The translations under genes were made by a program, and so were the position numbers. This document shows, in pieces, positions 16,441 to 26,941 of a stretch of DNA of 64,000 nucleotides; within the stretch, counting starts at the first letter, position 1, and each line of letters starts with the position of its first letter. The stretch is from Dictyobacter formicarum. Its GTDB lineage: Bacteria; Chloroflexota; Ktedonobacteria; Ktedonobacterales; Ktedonobacteraceae. The notes below the pieces were generated by a model. It did no database searches and was not told the origin of the DNA. It saw only the letters and a list, made by a program, of their open reading frames with translations. The DNA is taken from NCBI RefSeq assembly GCF_016587435.1, contig NZ_BNJJ01000005.1, forward strand, positions 186,001-250,000. Direction: 5' to 3'.

Positions 16441-17514
16441 ATGGATCTGACATCTCTAAATGTCGCGATTGTCGGCTGCGGTAATATCGCCGGAGCTTAT
16501 GCAAAGACATTACAACCCTATCCACAGATTAAATTATTGGGTGCTACCGATATTGATCTGGCACGAGCCGAAGCATATGTTGCCGCCCATGGGGGTAAAG
16601 TCTATCCTTCACTCGAAGCCATCCTGGAAGACGAGGAAGTAGAGTTAGTAATTAATCTGACTATTCACCATGCGCATGCCGAGGTAATCACGAAATGTCT
16701 CAACGCAGGCAAGGACGTTTATAGTGAGAAACCACTCGCGCTGACATCGGAAGATGCATTGCGCCTGGTAAAACTGGCAGAGGAAAAAGGGCGCCGCTTG
16801 AGTAGTGCACCGATCACGATTATGGGCGAGGCCCAGCAAACCGCGTGGAAAACCATTCGCGATGGACACCTGGGTACAGTTCGGCTGGCTTATGCTGAAG
16901 TCAACTGGGGCCGTATCGAATCCTGGCATCCCTCGCCGGGTCCATTCTATGAAGTGGGGCCACTCTTTGATGTTGGCGTTTATCCTTTGACTATTCTTAC
17001 GACCATCTTTGGACCAGCACGCTACATCACAGCATTTGGCAAAGTACTCTACCCGGATCGTGTCACGAAAGAAGGAGTGGCATTCCATATTTCTACACCT
17101 GATTTCGCGGTGGCCGCCATCGAATTCGAAAACGGAGCGGTAGCGCGTCTGACAACGAACTTCTATGTCGGCCATCACAGCAAGCAACGCGGTATTGAAT
17201 TCCATGGAGACAAAGGCTCTCTCTACTTAAGTGATTGGCAAAACTTCCATGCCGCGGTAGAATTCACAGAATTTGGCGGTCAGTACGAACCAGTACCTTA
17301 CGTGAAAGAGCCATATCATGGTACAGAGTGGAGCCGTGGTGTAATAGACCTGGCCGAGGCCATTCATCAGCAGCGACCACAACGTATCACGGGCGCCCAG
17401 GCGGCTCACGTTGTCGACGTTTTGTGTGGCATCCAGACATCTTTCCGCGAGGGAAAACCTGTCACACTGACATCAAGCTTTAAGCAGCCAGAGCCAATGG
17501 ATTGGGCACGCTAA
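16441..17514 (+). CDS. Gfo/Idh/MocA-family oxidoreductase
   Basis: 357 residues. The N-terminus has the NAD(P)-binding fold with VAIVGCGNIAGAYAKTL, and the family motif YSEKPLAL (usually EKP) follows at about residue 97, supplying the catalytic-region lysine. The C-terminal half is the alpha/beta substrate domain with GPLFDVGVYPL in place of the common GxxxDxGxHxxD motif; the usual histidine is replaced by tyrosine. Members oxidise or reduce sugars, inositols and related compounds; the substrate is not evident. No strong ribosome site precedes the ATG (only AGTAAAG). It is followed by a hairpin and then leuB on the same strand. Confidence 0.85.
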   Translation: MDLTSLNVAIVGCGNIAGAYAKTLQPYPQIKLLGATDIDLARAEAYVAAHGGKVYPSLEAILEDEEVELVINLTIHHAHAEVITKCLNAGKDVYSEKPLALTSEDALRLVKLAEEKGRRLSSAPITIMGEAQQTAWKTIRDGHLGTVRLAYAEVNWGRIESWHPSPGPFYEVGPLFDVGVYPLTILTTIFGPARYITAFGKVLYPDRVTKEGVAFHISTPDFAVAAIEFENGAVARLTTNFYVGHHSKQRGIEFHGDKGSLYLSDWQNFHAAVEFTEFGGQYEPVPYVKEPYHGTEWSRGVIDLAEAIHQQRPQRITGAQAAHVVDVLCGIQTSFREGKPVTLTSSFKQPEPMDWAR

Positions 17515-17542
17515 ACAAATATCGTCTATTCAGTCTTCGCTT

Positions 17543-17577
17543 CCCTGCCAGAAGGACGTTGTCCCCTTCTGGCAGGG
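17543..17577 (+). terminator. Hairpin between Gfo/Idh gene and leuB
   Basis: A 13-bp perfect stem (CCCTGCCAGAAGG at 17543-17555 with its complement at 17565-17577) and a 9-base loop. It lies 29 bases after the stop codon, without a T-run. It probably ends or attenuates transcription before leuB. Confidence 0.55.
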
Positions 17578-17619
17578 ATCGCCATTACCAACACAAACTA
17601 TTAAGAAAGGCGAGCCAGC

Positions 17620-18738
17620 ATGGGAAACTACACAATTACAGTTTTACCTGGCGATGGGATCGGGCCAGAGGTCACAAATGAGGCCATTAATGTATTGAAT
17701 GCGGTAGCCAGCCGCTTTGGTCACACGTTCACCTACCATAAACGTCTGGTTGGTGTAGCCGCGATTGAGGCCGAAGGAGATGCCATCTCAGATGCCTCTC
17801 TAGAGGTATGTCTGCAGAGTGATGCTATCTTATTTGGTGCCGTAGGTGGGTTAGCCAGCTATGATGGTCGCCACAAAGTCAAACCAGAACAGGCGCTCTT
17901 TAAACTGCGCAAGGGTCTGCAATTCTTTGCTAATCTGCGGCCTGTGAAACCCCTCAATAGCTTACTCAGTGCCTCTCCCATCAAATCCGAGGTATTGCGC
18001 GGTACCGATCTACTAGTCGTGCGCGAATTAACGGGTGGACTCTACTATGGACACCTGGAGCCACCTGTCCCTGGCAAACCAAGCGAGATACGTCAGACGG
18101 AACAAGGCGCGGTCGCCATTGATACGCTATTGTATAGCGATGCAGAAATCGAGCGCATCTTGCGTGTAGCTTTCGAGGCCGCCCGCGATCGCAAGAAAAA
18201 AGTGACCTCCGTAGATAAAGCCAATGTGCTTAGCTCCTCCGTGCTCTGGCGCCAGGTCGCCAACCGGGTTGCCGCCGATTATCCCGATGTCACCTTTGAA
18301 CATCTGCTGGTTGATGCCTGCGCCATGCACCTGATCCGCAAACCCACCAACTTCGATGTCATCGTCACCGAAAATCTCTTTGGCGATATCCTGACCGATG
18401 AGGCCTCCATGCTGGCCGGTTCTATGGGTATGCTCCCCTCTGCCAGCCTTGGCACACGCAAAACAGCGCACGGCCGTCTGGGACTATACGAACCAATCCA
18501 TGGGTCCGCGCCAGATATCACCGGACAAGGCAAGGCCAATCCGATCGCGGCAATTCTTTCTGCGGCTATGTTACTGCAATATTCGCTGGGATTAAAAAGC
18601 GAGGCAGCCGCCATCGAGGCCGCGGTCGAGCAGGTCATTCAAGAAGGCTATCGTACCGAGGATCTGCGTGAAGAAGGAGCGAAAGTTCTTAACACACAGG
18701 AAATGGGACAAAAAATCGCAGCTGCTCTGGCCCACTAG
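17620..18738 (+). CDS. leuB: 3-isopropylmalate dehydrogenase
   Basis: 372 residues, standard for LeuB. It catalyses oxidation and decarboxylation of 3-isopropylmalate with NAD in leucine synthesis. Visible landmarks: [10 protein letters not shown] at the start, FGAVGG, NLRPVKP, the arginine-rich [22 protein letters not shown], and the metal/substrate signature from [17 protein letters not shown] to [12 protein letters not shown] contacts appear in [13 protein letters not shown] and [14 protein letters not shown] precedes the ATG. No leuA, leuC or leuD is beside it, so the leucine genes are scattered. It converges on the small gene at 18770 with no clear terminator in the 31-bp gap. Confidence 0.95.
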   Translation: MGNYTITVLPGDGIGPEVTNEAINVLNAVASRFGHTFTYHKRLVGVAAIEAEGDAISDASLEVCLQSDAILFGAVGGLASYDGRHKVKPEQALFKLRKGLQFFANLRPVKPLNSLLSASPIKSEVLRGTDLLVVRELTGGLYYGHLEPPVPGKPSEIRQTEQGAVAIDTLLYSDAEIERILRVAFEAARDRKKKVTSVDKANVLSSSVLWRQVANRVAADYPDVTFEHLLVDACAMHLIRKPTNFDVIVTENLFGDILTDEASMLAGSMGMLPSASLGTRKTAHGRLGLYEPIHGSAPDITGQGKANPIAAILSAAMLLQYSLGLKSEAAAIEAAVEQVIQEGYRTEDLREEGAKVLNTQEMGQKIAAALAH

Positions 18739-18769
18739 ATTTCAGGCCGGAACAACTGCTTAAGACAGA

Positions 18770-19015
18770 TTAACCCATCATAGGTTTGGGACAATGACCC
18801 AGAGCTTTTAGCTTTTCCCGGGTCATTGCCACTTTTTGGAGCAGCTCTTCAGGAGAGCTCTCTTCACCTTCTGCTGGCGAGCTTTGAGGCGCTGCGGCGT
18901 CACTTTCTGCATGCGTCTGACCCAGCTGCTCCAACTGAGCTTCCAGCCGGGCCAGTTCATACATAATCAATTGACGCTGGATATACCAGCGGGTTACCGC
19001 TCGTTCAACACCCAT
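18770..19015 (-). CDS. Small helical protein at the end of the chemosensory operon
   Basis: 81 residues, not recognised. The first half is an amphipathic helix rich in Leu, Gln and Glu (YELARLEAQLEQLGQ), then a Ser/Pro/Glu-rich linker, then a second helix (PEELLQKVAMTREKLKALG). It starts 22 bases after the stop of the CheA gene with CAGGTAG upstream of ATG, so it is probably translated from the same transcript. A coiled-coil adaptor or CheA-associated protein would fit, but that is a guess from context. Confidence 0.55.
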   Translation of the reverse strand: MGVERAVTRWYIQRQLIMYELARLEAQLEQLGQTHAESDAAAPQSSPAEGEESSPEELLQKVAMTREKLKALGHCPKPMMG

Positions 19016-19037
19016 AAGCTACCTGCATTCTATCTAC

Positions 19038-22000
19038 TTAACGAGCAATCGCGCCATAGACCAGTGAGCTAATTGTGTTGAGCAATTCCTCATCCTGGTA
19101 TGGTTTGACGACATAGGCGCTCGCGCCCAGTGACATAGCACGCTGCTGGTGCTTGGCAGCCGCACGAGAAGTCAGAACAACCAGCGGCAGGGTTCGATAC
19201 TGCTCCTGAGCTCGAACCGTTGAGATCAGCTCGTAACCATCCATACGCGGCATCTCAATATCGAGCAGAACAGCAGCTGGCGTCTCAAGTGAGATCATTT
19301 CCAGAGCTTCGACGCCATCGCGGGCCATCTGCACCATCCATCCATGCTGCTTGAGCATGTTACTGACGACGCGACGCACGCTCGGACTATCGTCCACCAC
19401 CAGAATATGCTTGCCCCGCTCAGGAACTGGTGCTGCTGCCACAGGTCGAGGCGGCAAGCTTTGCTGTTTGTTCGACACATCCACGCGCTGTTTCACCTGT
19501 CCCGCAGGAGCGGCGGCATCGCGCCTTGTCAGCGAGGTGTTGATCTTTGAGGAAAGCAGCGAGTTCAACTCCAACACCAGGACAACGTGTCCATTACCAA
19601 GAACTGTGCCACCAGCGATACCATGAACTTCACGCAAGTGTGGTCCCAGGTTCTTCATCACAATATCAAATTTACCGCGAATCTCATCAACGACCAGTGC
19701 GACCCGATGACCACCGGCATTCACCAGCAATAACTGGGCCTTGTCTTCTATCGATGCAGCGGTTGACAAAGACAGATATTGGGCCAGCATATGCAATGGA
19801 TAGAGATCATTACGCACCGCGACAGCCGGTTGGCCACCAGAATTCACGCGCTTAAAGTTGTCCAGGCGCCCGATAGATTCTACGTGAACCGTTGGAATGG
19901 CAAACTGTTGACCGTTAACGCGAACCATCATGGCGCTTTGGATCGCCAGGCTGGTGGGGAAGGTCATGGTAAAAGCTGTGCCCAGGCCAGGCGCTGTCTC
20001 CACAACCAGCGTACCGCGTAGACGCGAAACACTGTCACGTACCACATCCAGGCCAACGCCACGTCCGCTCTCTTCACTCAGAACTTCAGCAGTGGAAAAA
20101 CCAGGGCGGAAGATCAAAGCCACCACATCGTCCTCACTGATCGGCTGATCCGACCGGATCAGGCCACGCGCAATCGCCGTCTGGCGCACATGTTCACGGT
20201 CAAGGCCATTGCCGTCATCGCGCACAGTAATCATGATCTGATTACCTTCATACGACGCCGACAGCTTGATCTGTCCAGTTGGAGACTTGCCACGCTGGAT
20301 GCGTACATCCGGGGTCTCAATCGCGTGGTTCACCGCATTACGCACCAGGTGCAACAATGGACCGGCAATCTCTTCGTACACTGTACGATCAACCTCGGTC
20401 GTCTCACCTTCCAGTACAAAATCGATTTCTTTGCCCTGCTTGAGCGCTACCGCACGAGCAGCACGATACAGGCGAGGAGCCATAGTTGACAGCGGCACCA
20501 GGCGGACCTTCATCAAGCGATCCTGGAAAGTTGTATTCAGGCGATTCTCGCGCGCAAATACACCTTCACATTCACGGATAATGGTATCCATTTCAGTACT
20601 CAGTGTCGCCATATCCGAGATACCTTCATTCAAACCACGTGCCAGCTGATGGAACTCTGTGTAGCGGTCAAGTTCCAGTTCATCGAACTCAGATAGATGG
20701 TCAGGTATGGCAACATTATTTCCATCCTGTCCACTCTGATTTTTCGGGGCAGGCAAACCAACCGCCGCATTGGGTCCAAGCAGAAGATTTGGCGTGCCGC
20801 GGGCAATGCTCTGATCACCTTCACCTGGCATTACCTGCACTGAGCGACCACTCGGCAGGGTAGCCGCTTCAAAACGGCTATCCAATTTCTGACCCACATC
20901 GTTCAAGCGGTTACTACTCACGCCCACATCCGATACAAGGCTAACCAGGCGTTGGATACGTTCTTCCAGTACACTACGATTAACCAGCATCTCACCAAAG
21001 AGATTGACCAGCTCATCCAGCTTTTGCAAGCGGACGCGAACGCTCAAATCGCCACGAGTGCGTGGAGTCAGTCCATCAACTGCTTGTTCACCGGCCACCA
21101 CATTGGACGTCTGAGGAACATCATTGCTGTGATCATCGTCATCCAGATCTTCTTCTATCATCTGATTCGAGGAACTACGCTCGCCCAATAGTTCTACGTA
21201 GCGCTTATGTAGTTCACGAACCTTGATATCCGCGATAGCAGAATCATTGCCAGTAATCAGCAACTCCAAAGCTTCAGCGGTATCCAGGATCAAGCTGACA
21301 ACCGTTGGCGAGATCCCCATCGTGCCTTCCATGATCAGATCCAGCAGGTCCTCGGAGACATGGCTTAGATCGGCGATCGTTTTAAAGCCCATCATACCTG
21401 CGGCACCCTTAAGCGTATGGGTCGCACGGCGAATACCCTGAATGAGATCGCGATTAGACGGATTCTTTTCAAGAGCCGCTACGTGCATGCCAATAGCCTG
21501 TAGATGCTCTTCAGCCTCCAGACGGAAGATCTCCGCCGCCTCTTCGCCAAAATCATTAGCGCTAAAAGAACTGGCAGAGGTAGATTTTCCGGTTGCTTCA
21601 GTCACAGGCATGGATACAGCAGGAGGTTTAGGCAATGACAGTGACTCGGGACCAGCCGGGGCCACATTGGATGGCGGAATGGTGGTCTTTAACCTATGTA
21701 TATCACTTTCAGGATCTGCAGGCTTTCCAGATAGTCGCGTAGCCAGTGGTAGAGCGTTCTCGCCACCGGTTCGCATAATCTGATTCAGGAACTCCTGACG
21801 TACCTGAATTTCAATCTCACTACGCAAGCGAGCCTCAAGCTCTTTGACTGCCTCGGAAGTCAAGTCGGTAGAACCTGATGACGCACGCTCTTGCAAGAGT
21901 CGCATCTCTGCGTATTCCTGTCGTACTTCGTTACGTATCTGCTGCTCTAACTCGGCCCGCTCACGCGCAGAAGCCGCGGCCTGTGCCTCATATTCGCTGC

Positions 22001-23561
22001 GCATCTCCTCGCGCAACTGTGCTTCGATTTCAGCACGCAGTGCGGCAGGACCACCCTGGCGCTCAAACGTTACACGCTCACGCAATGCATTAGTATCTTG
22101 ATCCACCAGGACGTTCCATGGGCTCCAACCACCCTCCTGGCTAGATTGATAAGTACCGCGCTCATTCAACTGCTCAAAGGCCGTGCCAAAGGATTGAATA
22201 GAAGCGTGCAATTGTTGTAGCGTAGAGGTTAGCTGTTCATTTGTTAGCTCAACCCCGCCAGTAATCTTTTGAATAAGGTCCAAAACCTTTTTCAGCTTGG
22301 AGTTTGCTACCCACATCACTGAAAGAGGTAAATAGCGACGAACCTGCTCAGGACTATTACGCAGGTTCAATCCCATTGCTTTACCAGCCCATTCTTCCAT
22401 GCGATCGAGTGCATCTTTCGAGCCATTTAAGAAGCCCTTAAATTCACTGCGTTGCGCTTCGATAACACCCATCGCGTCACGCAACTGAGCAACTGCACTC
22501 CTTAACGAGGCGGCCTGACCCTCCAGAGTTTGCGCCTCTTGCTGCATATCTCCATACGCGTCCGGTACAATCGACCTTTGTTCCTGGTCATGCTCACTCG
22601 GCATCAGTGGCGCGGCCGGCTGTGGCTCAACATTAGCGGGCACGTTATTCGGCTGAGCGGGGACCGCTGGCGACATAAACCACTGCTCGTCCCACTGAGA
22701 AGATTTCGCAGGGGCAACTGGTGGTGGCTCAACTGGCGGTGGAGCAACAGGTTCAGGTGGGCGCCGTGTAGAAGCCATCAGGGCCTCAAAAGCACTGGTT
22801 GGCGTCGGGTCCTGAAAAATACTGAATTCAGACTGTGGCAATGCAGGCGTATTGGTAACCTCTGGCTGGGGCGGAGTTGCAGGGACAGGTGACATGGAAG
22901 AGGTATTATCAAAACGCGTCACCAACTCTGGTTCCTCAGGCCAGCCCATATCTTCACCCGAGGACACAGGCTGGGTACGGAAAGAAGCCAGCACCTCATC
23001 AAACGATGGCATCGATGAAGACAATGCAGGTTGAGATGGAGGCAACTCAAAAGCTGGTGCAGGCGAAAGAGAGGCTGACGAAGCAGAAGCTGGAGCAGTA
23101 TAGGTCGAATGCATCTCAGCACCACCAGTTGTTGGAGGTGCAACTGCAGCATCTACTTGAGCACGATAGCGAGCGTAGTCGGCATCATCCTCCGCAATCA
23201 CTGCTTCTTCATCAATGCCACCGCGGATACCCTCCAGGAGTTGACGCAAACGGCCCAGTGAACGCTCCAACAAACCCCGCGAGAGGTCGTCCAACGTAAT
23301 TAAGCCATCTAATGCATCACCCAGGATGTCTTCCATGCCATGAGCCACATGAGCCAGGCCAGGAAAGTCCATCATGGAAGCGGAACCGCCAATGGTGTGA
23401 GTGCGGCGGTAAGTTTCTTCGAGGGCATCCATGTCGCCAGGTGACTGTGCCAGTCGCCCGAGATTCGTCTCGATTTCTGGCAAATAGCTATTCACCTCTT
23501 CGATAAACGAGTCGAGGACGGATAGTTTATCAAATGTGTTCGACATGTTGCGCGTACTCAC
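19038..23561 (-). CDS. CheA-type hybrid histidine kinase with two Hpt domains (PixL/ChpA-like)
   Basis: 1507 residues, cytoplasmic. Order: Hpt with H55 in THTIGGSAS; Pro/Ser-rich linker 140-320; helical regions 340-400 and 500-600 with Glu/Arg-rich coiled-coil character; second Hpt with H715 in THTLKGAAG; CheA dimerisation helices near 840-1010; ATPase with N-box NAVNHA near 1075, G1 DDGNGLD at 1115 and G2 GRGVGLD at 1166; CheW-like domain 1205-1340; REC 1384-1505 with phospho-acceptor D1434 in LLDIEMPRMDG. It should autophosphorylate under control of the MCP/CheW pair and pass phosphate to the REC proteins upstream. A GTG at 23561 and an ATG at 23546 are both possible starts; neither has a strong ribosome site. 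Confidence 0.95.
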   Translation of the reverse strand: MSTRNMSNTFDKLSVLDSFIEEVNSYLPEIETNLGRLAQSPGDMDALEETYRRTHTIGGSASMMDFPGLAHVAHGMEDILGDALDGLITLDDLSRGLLERSLGRLRQLLEGIRGGIDEEAVIAEDDADYARYRAQVDAAVAPPTTGGAEMHSTYTAPASASSASLSPAPAFELPPSQPALSSSMPSFDEVLASFRTQPVSSGEDMGWPEEPELVTRFDNTSSMSPVPATPPQPEVTNTPALPQSEFSIFQDPTPTSAFEALMASTRRPPEPVAPPPVEPPPVAPAKSSQWDEQWFMSPAVPAQPNNVPANVEPQPAAPLMPSEHDQEQRSIVPDAYGDMQQEAQTLEGQAASLRSAVAQLRDAMGVIEAQRSEFKGFLNGSKDALDRMEEWAGKAMGLNLRNSPEQVRRYLPLSVMWVANSKLKKVLDLIQKITGGVELTNEQLTSTLQQLHASIQSFGTAFEQLNERGTYQSSQEGGWSPWNVLVDQDTNALRERVTFERQGGPAALRAEIEAQLREEMRSEYEAQAAASARERAELEQQIRNEVRQEYAEMRLLQERASSGSTDLTSEAVKELEARLRSEIEIQVRQEFLNQIMRTGGENALPLATRLSGKPADPESDIHRLKTTIPPSNVAPAGPESLSLPKPPAVSMPVTEATGKSTSASSFSANDFGEEAAEIFRLEAEEHLQAIGMHVAALEKNPSNRDLIQGIRRATHTLKGAAGMMGFKTIADLSHVSEDLLDLIMEGTMGISPTVVSLILDTAEALELLITGNDSAIADIKVRELHKRYVELLGERSSSNQMIEEDLDDDDHSNDVPQTSNVVAGEQAVDGLTPRTRGDLSVRVRLQKLDELVNLFGEMLVNRSVLEERIQRLVSLVSDVGVSSNRLNDVGQKLDSRFEAATLPSGRSVQVMPGEGDQSIARGTPNLLLGPNAAVGLPAPKNQSGQDGNNVAIPDHLSEFDELELDRYTEFHQLARGLNEGISDMATLSTEMDTIIRECEGVFARENRLNTTFQDRLMKVRLVPLSTMAPRLYRAARAVALKQGKEIDFVLEGETTEVDRTVYEEIAGPLLHLVRNAVNHAIETPDVRIQRGKSPTGQIKLSASYEGNQIMITVRDDGNGLDREHVRQTAIARGLIRSDQPISEDDVVALIFRPGFSTAEVLSEESGRGVGLDVVRDSVSRLRGTLVVETAPGLGTAFTMTFPTSLAIQSAMMVRVNGQQFAIPTVHVESIGRLDNFKRVNSGGQPAVAVRNDLYPLHMLAQYLSLSTAASIEDKAQLLLVNAGGHRVALVVDEIRGKFDIVMKNLGPHLREVHGIAGGTVLGNGHVVLVLELNSLLSSKINTSLTRRDAAAPAGQVKQRVDVSNKQQSLPPRPVAAAPVPERGKHILVVDDSPSVRRVVSNMLKQHGWMVQMARDGVEALEMISLETPAAVLLDIEMPRMDGYELISTVRAQEQYRTLPLVVLTSRAAAKHQQRAMSLGASAYVVKPYQDEELLNTISSLVYGAIAR

Positions 23562-23701
23562 TTAACTATTCTGGTGTTATCTTTCTCGATCTCTCCATCT
23601 AAGCTTTGTCAGACGGGGACCAATATGAGAAAGATAACACCTTACTTCTATAAGCCCGCTTTCTCTTTTTCGCTCACACGATAGCAGGCTTATATGAACA
23701 A

Positions 23702-25675
23702 TTACTGATTCTGGTCGTGGATTCCACTTTGCCAGCGCGGACGTGAATTGCTGGCCTGACCGGGCTGCTGCTGTGGCAGCTGGTACGGAGGCGGAAGCAA
23801 TCCGGAATTAGGTACCTGCTGCGCGAAACCAGAATTTACGTTCTGGGGAAAGGCCGAGCCAGCATTACCACTACCCTGACTGCCATATTGTGGCACACCA
23901 AAGCTCTGATCCATTCCCTGCTGCTGGCTATCAAAATCACCCAGATTACCAAAATCTAACTGGTTACCACCAAAGAATTGCTGGTTGTTATTGATACCAA
24001 AGTTGCCGGATGCTGGAATCTGTGATGGCATACCTGCTGACGAGAAAGCGGCTGGATTGCCGAAGTCTGGTTGTCCATTCCCAGAGAATTGTCCAGAGCG
24101 CGTCCCCAATGAGACTAATGAACCAGTGTTACCAGGCTCGGGTAGCGGCGGGAAGTTCCCTGAGAAATTCTGACTCCAGCCACTATCAGATCCGACACCA
24201 GGCAAAGAGCCAAATGGCTGGTCGCCTCGATCTTGTGACTCAGTTGTTGATGTCATATTAGAAAACGAGCCAAGCATGTCATTTGTACGATCGGGCAGAC
24301 GGAAGGTTGAAACTGAAGCACGCAACTGTTCAGAAAGTTCAGCCAGGTAACTTACGCTGACCGCAGCTTCCTGCGTACCGGCATCAGTCTGGCGGGTGAT
24401 TTCAGAAATGCGGCCCATGGCTACAGCCACCGCTTCAGAGACCGAGGTCTGTTCGTTAGCGGCGCGAGCAATATTTTCAATCATTTGAGCTTGTCGTTCT
24501 ACTGCGCTGTAAATAGAGTTCAGTGAGCGACCAGCATCATCAGCCAGTTGAGATCCTTTGACCACTTCCTGGGTGCTATCTTCCATAGCAACCACAGCTT
24601 CATATGTATCACCCTGGATACTTTTTACCAGGGTTGCAATACGTTTGGTTGACTCGGTCGAACGTTCTGCAAGCAGGCGGATTTCGTCGGCAACAACGGC
24701 AAAACCACGGCCATGCTCACCCGCCATAGCGGATTGAATGGCAGCGTTCAAAGCCAGCAAGTTCGTTTGGTCGGCGATGTCTTCAATGATACGTACGATT
24801 TCACCAATTTCGTTTGAGCGCTCACCGAGACGCTTAATTTTCTTCGAGGTTTCCTGTACGTTCTCACGAATGAGCATCATTCCTTCAATCGTCTGACGCA
24901 CAGCTTGCTGACCATTAGTGGCACTGCGCAGCGCTTCTTGGGCCACATCCACGCTCAACTGGGCATTACGGGCCACGTTTTGAATAAAGACGGCCAACGC
25001 TTCTACAGCCTCAGTAGTCTGGGCAATCTGTTTCACCTGTGTCTCAGAGGCTTGAGCCAGTTCAGCCGAACGATCCAGAATACGGCGGGTAGCATTGGTA
25101 ACCTGTACAGCCGTTGACTGTACACGACCCACAACCTTTGCCAGCTCTTCAATCATATAGTTGAATGAGTCGGCCAGCACACCCAGGGTGTCCGGGGTCA
25201 CTTCAGCCTGGACGCGCAGATCACCGTCACCAACCGCGCTTACCTCTTGCAGCAGTTTTTCGATCTGTGCCTGTAGGGCCGCCGCATCATTTCCAGCCGG
25301 TCCCATTGAAATGTTGGGGGTAGAGCCCTGACTATCCAGGATAGCATTCAATGAGCTCGACAGTTGAGCCAGCTCGCTATCGCCATTGACCGCCGCACGC
25401 ACCGAACGATCGCCACTCATAAAATCGCGGCAGATCTCGGCCAGTCCTAATAAACGACTCTTTACACTATTTTGGACATAAAGATTTGAGGCAATACCAA
25501 TAATAAGAACAACAATGGCGCCGATACCGGCAATAATACCAACTGTTGAATTAGAACTAAAAGACAAAATAGCAGTAACAACTAACAATAATACAGGGAC
25601 AACGACGGAACCAAGTAGCCCTAGTGTAAAGGGCCCACTGAGCGCCGAACCACTTTTATTTTGATCAGGATTCAT
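23702..25675 (-). CDS. Methyl-accepting chemotaxis-like receptor without a sensor domain (PixJ position)
   Basis: 657 residues. Two closely spaced membrane helices lie near residues 17-39 and 44-65, with almost nothing between them, so there is no extracytoplasmic sensor. Two HAMP-like or helical repeats follow ([26 protein letters not shown] and [24 protein letters not shown]). The signalling hairpin is at about 300-350, with the tip [21 protein letters not shown]. The last 160 residues are a low-complexity tail rich in Gly, Asn, Gln, Ser and Pro. The ATG at 25675 has GGAGGT seven bases upstream; an earlier in-frame ATG at 25690 overlaps that site. Part of the chemosensory operon between CheW and CheA. 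Confidence 0.92.
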   Translation of the reverse strand: MNPDQNKSGSALSGPFTLGLLGSVVVPVLLLVVTAILSFSSNSTVGIIAGIGAIVVLIIGIASNLYVQNSVKSRLLGLAEICRDFMSGDRSVRAAVNGDSELAQLSSSLNAILDSQGSTPNISMGPAGNDAAALQAQIEKLLQEVSAVGDGDLRVQAEVTPDTLGVLADSFNYMIEELAKVVGRVQSTAVQVTNATRRILDRSAELAQASETQVKQIAQTTEAVEALAVFIQNVARNAQLSVDVAQEALRSATNGQQAVRQTIEGMMLIRENVQETSKKIKRLGERSNEIGEIVRIIEDIADQTNLLALNAAIQSAMAGEHGRGFAVVADEIRLLAERSTESTKRIATLVKSIQGDTYEAVVAMEDSTQEVVKGSQLADDAGRSLNSIYSAVERQAQMIENIARAANEQTSVSEAVAVAMGRISEITRQTDAGTQEAAVSVSYLAELSEQLRASVSTFRLPDRTNDMLGSFSNMTSTTESQDRGDQPFGSLPGVGSDSGWSQNFSGNFPPLPEPGNTGSLVSLGTRSGQFSGNGQPDFGNPAAFSSAGMPSQIPASGNFGINNNQQFFGGNQLDFGNLGDFDSQQQGMDQSFGVPQYGSQGSGNAGSAFPQNVNSGFAQQVPNSGLLPPPYQLPQQQPGQASNSRPRWQSGIHDQNQ

Positions 25676-25749
25676 CCGCCAGACCTCCATTGATAAAAAT
25701 ATATCTATCTCAATTCAGGTGACCTACGATAGGCCCCGCACTATTATCA

Positions 25750-26355
25750 TTAGGCCTTATAGCGCTGCATTTTTTCGGAGAAAAGAAGGCGAGCCACATC
25801 CAGAACAATAATTCCACGATTAGGCAGCGATGCCCCACCCATAGCGTAAGGAGCCGCCCAGGATGGAATAATAGCCTGGCGCACATTTCCATTGATAGTA
25901 GTAGCGGGAATCGGTAGCATTTCACTAACACTATCCACCGCCAGACAGATGACCATCTCATTCGTTTGTAGCGATAACAAACGCGTTTGTGGTGTGTAGG
26001 CCACCTGCTCTAGACCTAGAAACATTCGCAAGTCTACCACTGAAACGATAGAACCCCGCAGGTTCATCACCCCCCTAACCCAGGAAACGACATTAGGAAC
26101 CGGCGTTAACTCAACCAGCCGCTCAACGCCTTGCACCAGCTCAGCCTTCACAGCCAGTTCACGATCAGCGAGAGAAAACACCAGATATTGTTCTCCAGTA
26201 ATGGCAGGAGGCGGCGTTTCTCCACTGGGAGAACCATTCACGCCAAATTGCCCCTGCGCCAGTTGCAACTGCAGAGCTGCAACCGATGGAGACTGCGAGA
26301 TTAATTGCTGAATTGCAGCAAAGGCTTCACGTTTTTTCTGATCTTCACTGGACAC
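25750..26355 (-). CDS. CheW-like coupling protein (PixI position)
   Basis: 201 residues. A 55-residue polar N-terminal extension precedes a CheW domain: EQYLVFSLADRELAVKAELVQGVERLVELTPVPN, then VRGVMNLRGSIVSVVDLRMFLGL and VICLAVDSVSEML. CheW couples receptor to CheA. The start is a GTG with GGAGT about nine bases upstream; no ATG is better placed. It lies 74 bp upstream of the receptor gene in the same direction, so it should share its transcript. Confidence 0.92.
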   Translation of the reverse strand: MSSEDQKKREAFAAIQQLISQSPSVAALQLQLAQGQFGVNGSPSGETPPPAITGEQYLVFSLADRELAVKAELVQGVERLVELTPVPNVVSWVRGVMNLRGSIVSVVDLRMFLGLEQVAYTPQTRLLSLQTNEMVICLAVDSVSEMLPIPATTINGNVRQAIIPSWAAPYAMGGASLPNRGIIVLDVARLLFSEKMQRYKA

Positions 26356-26469
26356 AAAAACTTACTCCATATAGGGCACAAGAAGCGAGAGGCATCCTAT
26401 GCGACATCTGTGGCAGGGAGAGGAGGAAAGGCATCCTCCCTCAACCTTGAACCCTGCCCGTACGACTAC

Positions 26470-26835
26470 TTAAATAAGGCGTCGCACACTAGCAACTAAT
26501 TCATCACCATTAAAGGGCTTGGTAAGATAGAGGTCAGCCCCCTGCCGCATTCCCCATGCTTTATCCAACGGGGTATTCTTCGACGTCAGCAAAATGATCG
26601 GGATATGCCGGCTCACTTCAGAGCTCTTTAATTTGCGACATACCTGAAATCCATTTTGCTTAGGCAACACAACATCAAGTACAATACACTGTGGACGTTC
26701 TTTAAATACTTTTTCGACTGCCTCATCACCATCAATCGCGGTCACAACATCAAAACCGCTATTACGCAATGGCGTGACAATCATTGTTAGTTCTGTCCAA
26801 CTGTCATCCACAACAAGTATTTTCTGCCCAGGCAT
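26470..26835 (-). CDS. CheY-like single-domain response regulator (PixH position)
   Basis: 121 residues, one REC domain. It has the acidic pair DD in LVVDDSWTE, the phospho-acceptor Asp in CIVLDVVLPKQNGF, the Thr/Ser in ILLTSK and the conserved Lys in LTKPFNGDE. No output domain. It should receive phosphate from the CheA-type kinase two genes downstream. A weak AAAGG lies 11 bases before the ATG. About 105 bp separate it from the preceding REC gene. Confidence 0.93.
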   Translation of the reverse strand: MPGQKILVVDDSWTELTMIVTPLRNSGFDVVTAIDGDEAVEKVFKERPQCIVLDVVLPKQNGFQVCRKLKSSEVSRHIPIILLTSKNTPLDKAWGMRQGADLYLTKPFNGDELVASVRRLI

Positions 26836-26941
26836 CCGATTCTAACCTTTCCTAACGAGCAAACCAAGCAATGGGAATTTAGCCTACCCTCCAACCCTGC
26901 CGACCAAAGATGCTGAGCATCACCGGTACTGATATTGGAGA

